From the NCBI RefSeq assembly GCF_014773275.1, contig NZ_JACWMW010000001.1, positions 1,054,001 through 1,118,000 of the forward strand: a stretch of 64,000 nt of DNA, written 5' to 3'. Below, one piece after another: positions 17,199 to 26,291 of the stretch (the first letter of the stretch is position 1; each line of letters opens with the position of its first letter). The position numbers were made by a program, and so were the translations under genes. The DNA comes from Mucilaginibacter rigui. GTDB lineage: Bacteria; Bacteroidota; Bacteroidia; Sphingobacteriales; Sphingobacteriaceae. The notes beneath the pieces are model-generated. The model was not told where the DNA came from and made no database searches. It saw only the letters and a list, made by a program, of their open reading frames with translations.

Positions 17199-18158
17199 AT
17201 GAAAGAATTGGAAAGTATTACAGCAGCTGTTAATGCTACCCGAAACATTAATAAAAATTGGGGACTGGATTCGCCCATGATGAAAATGATTACGGCACAG
17301 CGGGAACTACAGGATAAATTAATGCCATTTAGGAATCATGAAATTTTTAATACAGTAGCCCGTATTCAAAAAATGATGCCGCGCTACGAAGAAAGTGGCA
17401 TCATGACGATGATTAAAAATATCAGAAGTGCCAGTGATATGATGCCGTCGGGGGCAATGACCGCAATCATGGCTATTCAAAGGCAGAATCAACACCTGTT
17501 TAGTACAACCCGTAGCATATTAGATGCCTTGCCCGCGCAAGCTGCTTTCAGTCAGGTCAACAGTCTGCAATATGCGCTGTCTGGTATTACTAAAAATATC
17601 GCCGCAATAGCTGCCACGAATCGAGACTGGTCATTAGTAGATGATTTTGAAGAAATTAGCAGCCAGGCCATTGAATTAACCGATCATCTGTCGGTTGATG
17701 TTGCTTTAACCGAGGAAGAAAACGTAGCATTTCAATCACTTATTCAGTACGTAGTTTCCATTATAAAAAAACATCGAAAGTTCGGCATCTACTCACTGCT
17801 TTTTATTGACATGGTGTTAAGGGTCGCCTCTTTTCATCAATATTTTGACTTTTTGAAATCAAAGCCAGAATTAGCGACGAAAGAGGATTTCGGAAAATTT
17901 GAAAAGAAGCTATTGCAGTCTATACGGGAGAAACTAAAAGAGGAACAGGAATATCGGTTAACAAACAGGGCATGCAAAGTTTATCTTAAGCCTAAGTTTA
18001 AAAGTTTGAAGTTAACAACCTTACCTGTCAAATTTGATGTGATCGTATTGCAGATTAATCACAAGTGGGCTTATATCAGCTACATTGATCCGACTGATAA
18101 CGTTTCTCAAACAGGCTGGGTACCCAAAAAATTCCTTACACCGGCCAAAGGCCATTAA
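17199..18158 (+). CDS. Unknown protein with C-terminal SH3-like domain
   Basis: The 319-residue protein is helical for its first 240 residues, rich in Met/Ile/Ala in the N-terminal part, with an amphipathic segment FGIYSLLFIDMVLRVASF near 200. The last 70 residues look like a bacterial SH3 domain (ACKVYLKPKFKSLKL, then VIVLQINHKWAYISYI and TGWVPKKFLTP). It is first in a run of five same-strand genes and lies 32 bases before the SIR2 gene. SH3-like domains often bind protein or wall ligands; a sensor role in a defence operon is inference. Confidence 0.55.
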   Translation: MKELESITAAVNATRNINKNWGLDSPMMKMITAQRELQDKLMPFRNHEIFNTVARIQKMMPRYEESGIMTMIKNIRSASDMMPSGAMTAIMAIQRQNQHLFSTTRSILDALPAQAAFSQVNSLQYALSGITKNIAAIAATNRDWSLVDDFEEISSQAIELTDHLSVDVALTEEENVAFQSLIQYVVSIIKKHRKFGIYSLLFIDMVLRVASFHQYFDFLKSKPELATKEDFGKFEKKLLQSIREKLKEEQEYRLTNRACKVYLKPKFKSLKLTTLPVKFDVIVLQINHKWAYISYIDPTDNVSQTGWVPKKFLTPAKGH

Positions 18159-18190
18159 TAAAATGCTGCTTTCTCCCTAATTTTATAGGA

Positions 18191-19530
18191 ATGGAATCGA
18201 AAAGACGTAAACGGAATGTTTTTTTATTTGGTGCAGGTGCGACCCTGGACTGGGGCTCACCGTTAACCTCTGAGTTGACGGAATTAATATTAGCGTCCGG
18301 GTTTAAGATTAAAGATGGCGTATAACCATTACCCAATTTATTTATGATACACTTATTGAAAATGGTTATCGTTCCTGGGACGTTAATTTTGAAACTATCA
18401 TCAATGTTGTTGAAGAAATCATTGTCTTTTATGGCAAGTTCAACTATGGCGAACACTTTGAGAAAAATAAACTGCCCTCATTGATCAGTTGTTTTTTTAC
18501 AGACCGATATGCCGCAGAACTTCAAAACTTTTCGATTAGAGGCGGCGAAATTAAGTACGGTTATCAATTACAGATACCTATTGGGGTTAATTACGATATG
18601 GCAAATAACGCCTATCAGGATGAACCACCTGTGCAGTTTTTCTTTCAGCATTTGTTGAACGTGCTATTGACGACGATCAGCCAAAGGATAACACAGTACG
18701 CCTACCATGCTGAAGGACACTCCGATATTGACGAAAATAGCGAAATGGGTATGCTATTTGTCAAATGGATGAAGCAAAAAAAAGAAAGAGGCAATCTTCG
18801 GCTTTATACACTTAATTATGAGCGGATTTTTAAAGTATTGTTAGAGCGCACCGGGACACCCGTTTTTGAGGGTTTCGATTGTGGAGAGTATATCGCTTAT
18901 ACAGATCGGTTAAGGGCAAATGTACCTAAGATCCTGGCGGATGATATAAGTGATGTGCATTATAATTTACATGGCTCTGCTTTTTGGGAAGTGCTTGACC
19001 TGGATCATGCACAGCTGCCTAATCCTGAAATTGTACTGACCGCTTTTCCTCATTTACCGATTAACAACAGCCCTGCATCTTTTCAGGTAGAGAAAGGAAA
19101 AACCATTATGGTCACTAATCTTATTACAGGTTATCAGAAAGCCCAGAAAGCAATGATAACGCCGTTTAAACAAATGCAAGCGGCTTTTGACAAAGATTGT
19201 TGCTTTGCCGACAATATTTATATCATCGGTTATTCCCTGGGCGACGAACACATCAATGAATCCATAAAAACCGCCCTACGACATAACTCCGCGATCAAGA
19301 TTACTATTGTCGATCCTTTTTTCATCAAAAACAAGAAAGACTTTGATATCGCAATTAAATATTACCCATTTAAACAAACGACTAATTTTTCACCGACCAA
19401 TATTGACGGCAATAGAATCTATAGCTATTTAGAGGGTGCTTTGATGGTTTATAACGTAACATTTCAGGATTTTTTGAAGATGCAAACCGATATTTCTTTT
19501 CGATTCCGCTTTAACTTATTGAATGATTGA
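18191..19530 (+). pseudogene. SIR2-like NAD-binding protein, frameshifted near its N-terminus
   Basis: The ATG at 18191 opens with NVFLFGAGATLDWGSPLTS, a SIR2-like nucleotide-binding loop, but the frame stops at 18323-18325. The rest continues in another frame from about 18322 (ITQFIYDTLIENGYRSWDV) to 19530, with LYTLNYERIF, the catalytic-type YNLHGSAFW and the terminal NIYIIGYSLGDEHI typical of SIR2-like defence proteins. A two-base insertion or one-base loss near 18320 explains the break. In known systems such domains degrade NAD+ on infection. A late TTG (18481) could start only a truncated protein without the NAD loop. The stop overlaps the next ATG. Confidence 0.75.
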
Positions 19531-20324
19531 TGATACAGAACGAAGATAAAGACCTGGATATTTCAAATTATGCGGCTACGTTTTTACCGGATGGCCTGCC
19601 CGAAAAAGTATATAAGTTTACTACAATCAATGACAATACGCTGAAGTCGTTAAAGGATGCCTATTTATGGTATTCCCGCCCATCATCTTTCAATGATCCG
19701 TATGATTGCTATAAACATTTGTTGACTTTCGATCCTACTGAACAGGATATTATTGATTTCGTTACAAAAAATATTTGGTTGACCGGAGCGGCTTTACAGG
19801 CGGAAATCAATTACTTTTTACAACATCGGGAATTGATTCCACAGGCTCAAATGGCGACCATAGAGGATACGCTTGACGCTCAGGGGATATGCTGCTTTAC
19901 AACGAATTATCGGAATACCTTGATGTGGTCACACTATGCAAAAAATCATTCTGGTATATGTATGGTCTTTGAACCTAAAAATGATATTACATCTTTCTTT
20001 ATTAGCAAAGTGCATTATACCAGTGAATTTACACCCTGGAACTATTATGATAGAAACAGGATCGGTTTGATGTTTTTGATAGCAACCAAATCGTCAGATT
20101 GGGCCTACGAATGTGAATATAGGGGTATGAGCATGAATCCGGGAGCTGTTCCTTTTCAGCGGCAGGCGTTGACCGAGATTATTTTCGGATGTAAAACTAA
20201 GCAGGAAGATATCGAGGCGGTAATGAATACGATCGAGAGCGCCGGTTATCCCCGGATGAAATATACTCAGGCGTGTATGTTAACTAATAGTTTCCTATTA
20301 GATTTTAAATCCTTAAAACAATAA
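19530..20324 (+). CDS. DUF2971 domain protein (first copy)
   Basis: The ATG at 19530 overlaps the SIR2 stop (TGATG), giving 264 residues. The DUF2971 pattern is plain: KVYKFTTI, LWYSRPSSFNDPYDCY, GICCFTTNYRNTLMWSHYAKNHSGICMVFEP and, later, WAYECEYRGM. The family's function is not established; members occur singly and in defence-like loci. The conserved FNDP, MWSHY and EYR blocks suggest an enzymatic pocket. Tight coupling to the SIR2 gene suggests a shared task. Confidence 0.85.
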   Translation: MIQNEDKDLDISNYAATFLPDGLPEKVYKFTTINDNTLKSLKDAYLWYSRPSSFNDPYDCYKHLLTFDPTEQDIIDFVTKNIWLTGAALQAEINYFLQHRELIPQAQMATIEDTLDAQGICCFTTNYRNTLMWSHYAKNHSGICMVFEPKNDITSFFISKVHYTSEFTPWNYYDRNRIGLMFLIATKSSDWAYECEYRGMSMNPGAVPFQRQALTEIIFGCKTKQEDIEAVMNTIESAGYPRMKYTQACMLTNSFLLDFKSLKQ

Positions 20325-20341
20325 GATAGCAAATAGTACAG

Positions 20342-21436
20342 ATGCAGACTGTAAATTTCAAGTTAAAAAGGCTTTGTAATTACCTCATTTTGAATCTGAG
20401 CATGCACCATCGTTTCATCTACGAGATAGGAATTGTAATTCACGACAAAGAGGTAAACATTCAACTGAGATCGGATAAGTTAAAATTTGACGACGCGAAG
20501 CTGGGCTTAGATGCGATCTTAAATAAATTTGCTGAAACAAAAGCGGAGTTGGAAACCTATGGTTATCGTTTCAATACAAGCAATACCCAGGTGAAATTTA
20601 CAGCTAAATACATCGCTACACTATCCTTCTACTATTTCATACCTGAAAAAACCAAACGCAGGTACATATTTAAGTATATGCCGGTAAGCCTGAACTCGAT
20701 CAAACTACTCGTCAACAACGAACTTTGGTTCAGCGATCCGAGGACTTTTAATGATCCCTTTGATACCCGCTACTCAATAGATGCCGACCCGAAAAAGGAA
20801 GAAATTATTGATTTTTACTATAAGGAAGCGAAAAAACTGGTAGGTAGTGAGGCATTATTATTAACCGATTTTATCAAAACTTTCAAAATACCCGACCGTC
20901 AGGTTTTTCTTAATGACTTAGAGAAACATCATTACGTAAATACTATAGCTGACCAATATGGCATTTGTTGTTTTTCAGAGAAGCATGCAGACCATTTGAT
21001 GTGGAGCCATTATGCCGACAATACAAAAGGTATTTGCCTCGTTTTTGACTTAAACGTTGTTCCTGAAAATGATTACTATGTATTTTCCGGCTCCAAAGTG
21101 AAATATCGAAATTCCATTATTAAAAAGTTCTACGACGGTTCGCGTTATATGGATACAACAGAAATCATTTATTCAAAATATAAGAACTGGAAATATGAGC
21201 ATGAAATTCGTGAACTCATGACTTTTGAGAGTGGCACCAATGAACGAACCGTTGCTTTTGATCCCAAGAGTTTGAAAGGAATCATATTTGGGCCTAAAAC
21301 CAGTAACAAAGACAAAAAGACCATAAAAAGCCTTGTCGGCCAGTTGGCTAAATATCACATATCCTTTATCGAAAGTAACATTGATCTTCATAGTCACTCC
21401 ATACGCCTGCTTCCTAATCAATTGAGGTTAAAGTAG
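20342..21436 (+). CDS. DUF2971 domain protein (second copy, longer N-terminus)
   Basis: The 364-residue protein carries DUF2971 from about residue 105: IFKYMPVSLNSIKLLVNNEL, WFSDPRTFNDPFDTRY, GICCFSEKHADHLMWSHYAD, GICLVFDL and WKYEHEIREL. About 100 extra N-terminal residues of alpha/beta type are unassigned. It follows the first copy by 17 bases. The two copies are divergent rather than a recent duplication, so they may form a hetero-pair. Function is unknown. Confidence 0.85.
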   Translation: MQTVNFKLKRLCNYLILNLSMHHRFIYEIGIVIHDKEVNIQLRSDKLKFDDAKLGLDAILNKFAETKAELETYGYRFNTSNTQVKFTAKYIATLSFYYFIPEKTKRRYIFKYMPVSLNSIKLLVNNELWFSDPRTFNDPFDTRYSIDADPKKEEIIDFYYKEAKKLVGSEALLLTDFIKTFKIPDRQVFLNDLEKHHYVNTIADQYGICCFSEKHADHLMWSHYADNTKGICLVFDLNVVPENDYYVFSGSKVKYRNSIIKKFYDGSRYMDTTEIIYSKYKNWKYEHEIRELMTFESGTNERTVAFDPKSLKGIIFGPKTSNKDKKTIKSLVGQLAKYHISFIESNIDLHSHSIRLLPNQLRLK

Positions 21437-21510
21437 ATTGTTAGTCACTTCAGTTTTTCGGCTTAACAAATTTTTCACAGCATTTATTAACTTAGATAAA
21501 AGCTTTCATA

Positions 21511-22557
21511 ATGCCGGGACTTACAATTGAACAAGGAATAAATCAAGTAATGGGTGGTCGCCACATTGTTATATTAGGTGCAGGTGCCAGTATAGCCGCA
21601 ACCCGAAGAAATGCCGAATTGAACGGCAAAGTTCTGCCATCAATGTTGAATTTTATCGATGTTCTCGGGCTGCAAGATATTGTTGCAGATACGCCGCCTG
21701 AACTTCGCCATCAGAATTTTGAAACACTTTATGGCAACATTTACGCGCATGACCCCGAATCTGCGTTATTAGGACGAATCCAGGAGCGTATCCAGAACTA
21801 TTTCGGGAGTATGCGATTGCCAAATACGCCTACCATCTATGATTACCTGATTTTATCGTTACGTGCTAAAGACCATATCGCTACATTTAATTGGGATCCT
21901 TTTTTGTATCAGGCGTGGTGTCGAAACCGTGAGTTTACCAAAAATCTTCCTTATATGTCATTTTTGCATGGCACTGTGGCTTTAGGTTATAGCAAGGAAG
22001 ATAAACGCTCCGGGCCAGTTGGTTATCAGGCTCGGCGAGATGGCGGTGTGTTTGAGCCGGTTCCATTGTTGTATCCTATCCAGCAAAAAAATTATAATGA
22101 TGGAGAATTTATTATTGAAGCCTGGGATTCATTAAAGGCAATGTTGCATAAAGATAGCGGATCCGTTCGCGCCACTATATTTGGCTATGGGGCGCCGGTA
22201 TCGGATGTGGAAGCGGTTGATCTTTTAAGTGAAGCATGGGGTACAGCAGATGAAAGAGCGATGGAGCAATTTGAAGTGATTGATATTGTCGCCGAGGATG
22301 AATTGCGGGAACGCTGGGATCGTTTTATCCATACCCATCACTACGATATAACAGATTCTTATTTCGGGTCGTCTTTAGCTTTAAATCCGCGCCGCACCTG
22401 TGAAAGTTATTTTAGCCATTATCGGGCATTTACGCCAGATGAAGCGTTTCGCCGTAATAACCCGATTCCACAAAACTTTACCTCTCTTGGTGAGCTTTGG
22501 GCGTGGCACCAACCATTACTTGATGCGGAACGTCGTGAGGGAGAAAATGAGGATTGA
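21511..22557 (+). CDS. SIR2-like NAD-binding protein (second, intact)
   Basis: The 348-residue protein has a SIR2-like fold: HIVILGAGASIAATRR near residue 18-33, the loop HIATFNWDPFLYQ near 124 and YMSFLHGTVALG near 148, then ATIFGYGAPVSDVEA near 224. The acid (Asp in FNWD) and the LHG histidine used by SIR2-type NAD hydrolases are present. The N-terminal leader LTIEQGINQVMGGR is family-like. It ends the cargo block, 74 bases after DUF2971. It could be the intact NADase of the locus or a separate defence gene. Confidence 0.8.
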   Translation: MPGLTIEQGINQVMGGRHIVILGAGASIAATRRNAELNGKVLPSMLNFIDVLGLQDIVADTPPELRHQNFETLYGNIYAHDPESALLGRIQERIQNYFGSMRLPNTPTIYDYLILSLRAKDHIATFNWDPFLYQAWCRNREFTKNLPYMSFLHGTVALGYSKEDKRSGPVGYQARRDGGVFEPVPLLYPIQQKNYNDGEFIIEAWDSLKAMLHKDSGSVRATIFGYGAPVSDVEAVDLLSEAWGTADERAMEQFEVIDIVAEDELRERWDRFIHTHHYDITDSYFGSSLALNPRRTCESYFSHYRAFTPDEAFRRNNPIPQNFTSLGELWAWHQPLLDAERREGENED

Positions 22558-22562
22558 TATTT

Positions 22563-22640
22563 AGGGCGTTCCCCGGTTCCCTCCGGGTCCGGCTATCCGC
22601 TATATCCGCTGCGCGGGATGCCGCTCCTACCCGTAACGCA
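22563..22640. repeat. GC-rich structured intergenic element
   Basis: A 78-base stretch much richer in GC than its flanks begins GGGCGTTCCCC and ends CCCGTAACGC, so its outer bases can pair. It looks like GC-rich sequences seen beside genes of Bacteroidota mobile elements (recollection, not searched). It may terminate the upstream gene. Confidence 0.4.
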
Positions 22641-22801
22641 TTTTCGGACGAGTTCATCATGTACAGAATGTGGAATATTCACGAGTGTAAATGGTTATAA
22701 ATTACCAGCAGGTGCATCAACGGAAAGCCAACTATGATAGGATAAGTTTAGTGTTATTAATCTATTTTCTCTAAACGGTGGGTTTATTCAATACAATCAA
22801 T

Positions 22802-22830
22802 TTGGAGTTTTTAAATTTTTAGTATTTTTG
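22802..22830 (+). promoter_or_regulatory. Strong consensus promoter without a recognised gene
   Basis: TTG (22802-22804), an 18-base spacer, then TATTTTTG (22823-22830) match the Bacteroidota -33/-7 pattern. Transcription would begin near 22835. The product may be a small RNA ending at the hairpin near 22884-22891 or at the terminator at 22981. Confidence 0.6.
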
Positions 22831-22942
22831 TACCATCACGATTGATATGAATCACTTTGATTTGAGCGGGTCTTTAGAGAGACCTCTTTTTTAAAAACAC
22901 ACATATTACTGCGATAGGGGCTGAAAATAGTCAAGTTACATT

Positions 22943-22957
22943 TCCCTCCCTCACCGC
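22943..22957 (+). other. Putative attachment site: 3' end of a tRNA-Ser
   Basis: TCCCTCCCTCACCGC reads like the T-stem 3' side, the acceptor 3' strand (CCTCACC) and the discriminator G of a tRNA-Ser with a GGTGAGG acceptor. The sequence before it does not fold into a tRNA, and a strong terminator follows. This is the pattern left where an element integrates into a tRNA gene and duplicates its 3' end. The intact tRNA would lie left of the window. Confidence 0.55.
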
Positions 22958-22980
22958 TGGATTGAGTGTCCAAATGCTTA

Positions 22981-23018
22981 AAAGCCCTGTAAATGAATAT
23001 TTTACAGGGCTTTCTTTT
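22981..23018 (+). terminator. Strong terminator, probably of the ancestral tRNA
   Basis: An exact 13-base stem AAAGCCCTGTAAA/TTTACAGGGCTTT (22981-22993, 23001-23013) with a 7-base loop is followed by Cs and Ts. No protein gene ends just before it, which fits a tRNA terminator separated from its gene by island insertion. Confidence 0.75.
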
Positions 23019-23243
23019 TAAAAGAATACTCAAAACATGTGTGAATACGCATAATTCTATTGAAACATTCATTGAGACCTTTTTCGAAAAAAAAACCTCA
23101 CGAACAGGTCTTTAGATTTACCTTTTTTGGTAATGATCAGGAAAAGGAAGTAACGCCTATCATCTTTATAATGAGTTGTCGAGATAGTATGAAGATGAAG
23201 TATGAGTATCAATAACTGGGCTGCCCGAGTCACTAACTTAGGT

Positions 23244-23952
23244 TTAACCTGATAACGGTTTAAGAATAAGCGATTGCACAAGTTTTCGCTGCGAACGGCT
23301 AAGTGGCAGTCGATATTTGCCAACTAAGACTTCTGCCTGCCCGATACTATCAATATGACTGACCGACACAAAGTATGACCGGTGGGTTAGGACAAAAGCG
23401 TCCGCCGGTAGTTGCGTTTCCAAACCCTTTAAACTGGAGTAGACCGTGAACTTTTGTTCCGGTAAGACGACATGTACGTAGTTGGCCATCGCTTCTATAA
23501 ACAAGATATTGGCGATGGGGATTTTTTGCAGGCGCTGGTCACATTTAACATATAAATAGCCCGGCTGCTGCTTTAATGATCTCACCCCAGCCTGGCCGCT
23601 TACATTGGCCAAAGCCCGTTCACAGGCCTTGGTGAAACGCTCGAAAGTTACCGGCTTCAATAAATAATCGGTAACTGCCAGCTCAAACCCCTCGATCGCG
23701 TATTCCGGAAAAAGCAGTGACCAGAATAACCTGCTGTATGATCTCCTGACTTTTTAGGAACTCAATTCCGCTCACTTGCGGCATCTGGATATCCAAAAAG
23801 ACCAGGTCGACCGGCTTGCTACGCAAAATGCCATTCGCTGCTACCGTGTTACGTGCCACCCCTGCCAATTGCAGGAAGGGCAGGCGGCTGACATAGGCTT
23901 CGAGTTGCTGTCGCGCCAGCGGTTCATCATCAACAATTAGGACTTTAAGCAT
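23244..23952 (-). pseudogene. LytTR-family response regulator, frameshifted
   Basis: Two adjacent minus-strand frames form one LytTR response regulator. The receiver (23952 downward: MLKVLIVDDEPLARQQLE, VDLVFLDIQMPQVSG, phospho-acceptor Asp in FLDIQMP) breaks at QVILVTAFSG. In the neighbouring frame it continues as PEYAIEGFELAVTDYLLKPV into the LytTR DNA-binding domain (YLYVKCDQRLQKIPIANILFIEA, FVLTHRSYFVSV). One extra base in the A5 run at 23709-23713 accounts for the break; four As restore about 236 residues. It overlaps the kinase gene by 16 bases. Decay and sequencing error are both possible. Confidence 0.88.
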
Positions 23953-24938
23953 ATCGATAAACTTACTTCGTAAATATTATTATCTTCCTTGATCATCAGT
24001 TGCTGGCGCTCACCATAGATTAGCGATAAGCGTTTACGTACATTGTACAAGCCAATGCCCTTGCCTGTAGTACTAGTTTCATAGCTGTTGCGGCAAGTGA
24101 AATCGAGTTGACTCTCATTAATCAGAACATGGATATCAATAAAGTTTTCAATCAAATTGTCGGAAACGTGCTTGAATGCATTTTCTACAAAGGAGATCAA
24201 CAGCAGTGGCGCGATTTCCAGGTTTTCTATGTTACCAGCTACCTTATAATTGACCTCGCAATTGTCCATGCGCAACTTTTGCAAAGCGATATAGTCGGCT
24301 AAATAAGCCAGCTCTTTATTTAAAGATGCCAAGTCCTGCCCCGAATCATACAACTGGTATCGCAACATATCGGCCAGTGCCGACAAAGTCTGCTTCGGAT
24401 CACCCGTTCCTAATTCCAATTGGCTGTATAAACTATTGAGTGAATTGAACAGGAAATGCGGATTTAACTGGGCTTTTAAATAGGTCAGTTCCGCTGCACT
24501 GCGTTCTTTTTCCATTGCCACTAAACTGCGGCGCAACTCAAAACGATCCAGCGCCAGCCTAACAAATATGCCAGCCAAAATACCCAGCAGCGTCATGAAT
24601 AGCCGGTTGTACTGCATATCTTTATACGTCCAGCTAAAATCAAAATGGATGGGCACGATCATGTTTTGCAACAGCAAACCCATGATCCATGCAGCCAGGC
24701 CTGCCAATAATAATCCCACCAAACCCGATAGTATGATGAGCCTGCCCAAGTTCCTCCGCCGGAAATAATCGGGCATCAGATAAGCATACAGCGCATAAAA
24801 GGTCAGCAGGATAAGCCCTGTATCCAAAGCCGAAAAATACAGTCGGTTCCATTCGTTATTGACATAAAAGTACAACAGCCGGTTCCACATCAAAAAGAAC
24901 ACCAACCAGAAGCCCAAATGCACCCCAAATTTACGCAT
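23937..24938 (-). CDS. LytS/YehU-type sensor histidine kinase
   Basis: The 333-residue membrane kinase has four membrane segments in residues 8-135 and no large periplasmic domain. The His_kinase motif ELTYLKAQLNPHFLFNSLNSLY (phospho-His in NPHFLFN) is near residue 160, followed by an ATPase domain with LLISFVENAFKH and GKGIGLYNVRKRL. It pairs with the LytTR regulator whose gene overlaps its 3' end. It is divergent from a secreted HExxH protein, a likely target of this two-component system. The ligand is unknown. Confidence 0.92.
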   Translation of the reverse strand: MRKFGVHLGFWLVFFLMWNRLLYFYVNNEWNRLYFSALDTGLILLTFYALYAYLMPDYFRRRNLGRLIILSGLVGLLLAGLAAWIMGLLLQNMIVPIHFDFSWTYKDMQYNRLFMTLLGILAGIFVRLALDRFELRRSLVAMEKERSAAELTYLKAQLNPHFLFNSLNSLYSQLELGTGDPKQTLSALADMLRYQLYDSGQDLASLNKELAYLADYIALQKLRMDNCEVNYKVAGNIENLEIAPLLLISFVENAFKHVSDNLIENFIDIHVLINESQLDFTCRNSYETSTTGKGIGLYNVRKRLSLIYGERQQLMIKEDNNIYEVSLSICLKS

Positions 24939-25049
24939 AATCTAAAGTACGCATCATCAGTCAAATGCGTCTTACCACTCGTATAAAATTTAGAACCGTT
25001 CGTATAATAGCCTGGCACCCGCTCATGGTTAAGCCATTATTTTGGTGCC

Positions 25050-26291
25050 ATGAAAAAGCTATTGATCTGCTTACTGTTTTTTGCCGGTGCCGCTGGCGCA
25101 CAGGTGCCCTTGGCTGCATCCTATTTAAAAGAAGCAGAGGCCGCCGCTCAAAAGCAACAGCTATGGAAAACATCGCTCTACGGTCCGATGCTCTTCGTCG
25201 ATCAGCAAAGCCGGCACACCTATGCCAACATGACCGACAGTGCGGGAATACTGAAACCCGAAGGCGGGATATATACGGGCTCGCTGCCTAAAGATGTGAT
25301 GGTTGCCAATACGGCCATTCACTGGGGCGGCCGTACCTGGTCAGTGCTGTTATGGCCTTTGCCTGAAGACCGCAATGAACGGCTTAACTTGCTGTTACAT
25401 GAATCCTTTCATCGCATCCAGGAACAGATCGGCTTCCCCGCTAAAAGCCCGACCGCCGATCATTTGAGTACCATGGAGGGTCGCATATTTTTCTTTTTGG
25501 AGCTGCAAGCACTTAAAGCTGCGCTGCAAAAACCGATTAATCGCAGGCAAACAGACCTGGCTAATGCTTTAGCTTTCCGTCAAAAACGAGAACGATTGTT
25601 TCCCAGTACGTTTACCAATGAACGTATTCTGGAAATGAATGAAGGTTTGGCTGAATATACGGGCGTATCGCTTGGCCGCAGCGATCTGCGCCGACACCTA
25701 TATGCCCAGATTGATACGGCCGGTAACCGAAAATCACTGATCCGTTCCTTCGCCTATTTAACCGGACCGATCTACGGACTGTTCCTACAAGAAAAAAAGA
25801 AGCACTGGACGCAGCAGATCGACTCCAATACTAATTTCCCGAACCTGATCAGTCGCTATTACCAGGTCAAAGCCAATAGGGCGCCGGACGAATCGATCTA
25901 TAATGGCTTTGTCATAAGGTCATCCGAACGGCAAAAAGAAACCATTCGCCTTCAAACTGTGGCCGATTATACCGAAACTTTTACAAAAAAAACGGTGTTG
26001 CGCATTATGCTGATCAAAATGAGCGTGATCTTTAATCCCAACACGCTTTTCGACTTGGGTACTTACGGCACAATCTACCCAACAGGTGAGATAAAAGATA
26101 ATTGGGGTCACCTAAAGGTAAACAAAGGCGGAATGTTGCTCAAAGATTGGCATATTGTGAGCGTACCAGTAACGGGAAAATTGGATATAGCCGCCCGGCA
26201 CTTAGAGGCCGATGGCTGGACGCTGGATCTGGCAGAAGGCTGGCGTCTCGTCAAAATTGACGACTTAAACTATACGCTGCACCTAAACTAA
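25050..26291 (+). CDS. Secreted putative zinc metallopeptidase (HExxH, gluzincin-like)
   Basis: The 413-residue protein starts with a signal peptide (KLLICLLFFAGAAGAQ). The motif LLLHESFHRIQEQIG near residue 115 is HExxH, and NEGLAEYTG near 200 offers a downstream glutamate as third zinc ligand, the gluzincin arrangement. No known family is recognised by name. The C-terminal third is beta-rich (FDLGTYGTIYPTGEIKDNWG). It is divergent from the LytS kinase. Likely periplasmic or secreted; the substrate is unknown. Confidence 0.6.
   Translation: MKKLLICLLFFAGAAGAQVPLAASYLKEAEAAAQKQQLWKTSLYGPMLFVDQQSRHTYANMTDSAGILKPEGGIYTGSLPKDVMVANTAIHWGGRTWSVLLWPLPEDRNERLNLLLHESFHRIQEQIGFPAKSPTADHLSTMEGRIFFFLELQALKAALQKPINRRQTDLANALAFRQKRERLFPSTFTNERILEMNEGLAEYTGVSLGRSDLRRHLYAQIDTAGNRKSLIRSFAYLTGPIYGLFLQEKKKHWTQQIDSNTNFPNLISRYYQVKANRAPDESIYNGFVIRSSERQKETIRLQTVADYTETFTKKTVLRIMLIKMSVIFNPNTLFDLGTYGTIYPTGEIKDNWGHLKVNKGGMLLKDWHIVSVPVTGKLDIAARHLEADGWTLDLAEGWRLVKIDDLNYTLHLN

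Larger units (their letters stand above)
22641..22980. other. Island-end region: promoter, short hairpin and tRNA-like fragment
   Basis: AT-rich sequence without a clear gene. It contains the promoter at 22802-22830, a stem GGTCT-N6-AGACC (22869-22884) followed by CTCTTTTTT that may end a very short transcript, and the tRNA-like block at 22943-22957. A 15-codon frame (22847-22894) lies between promoter and hairpin; nothing supports its translation. Confidence 0.45.

Noticed and set aside
22860..22957. Complete tRNA-Ser gene
   Set aside because: Only the 3' end matches; no acceptor 5' strand, D-arm or anticodon arm can be folded upstream.
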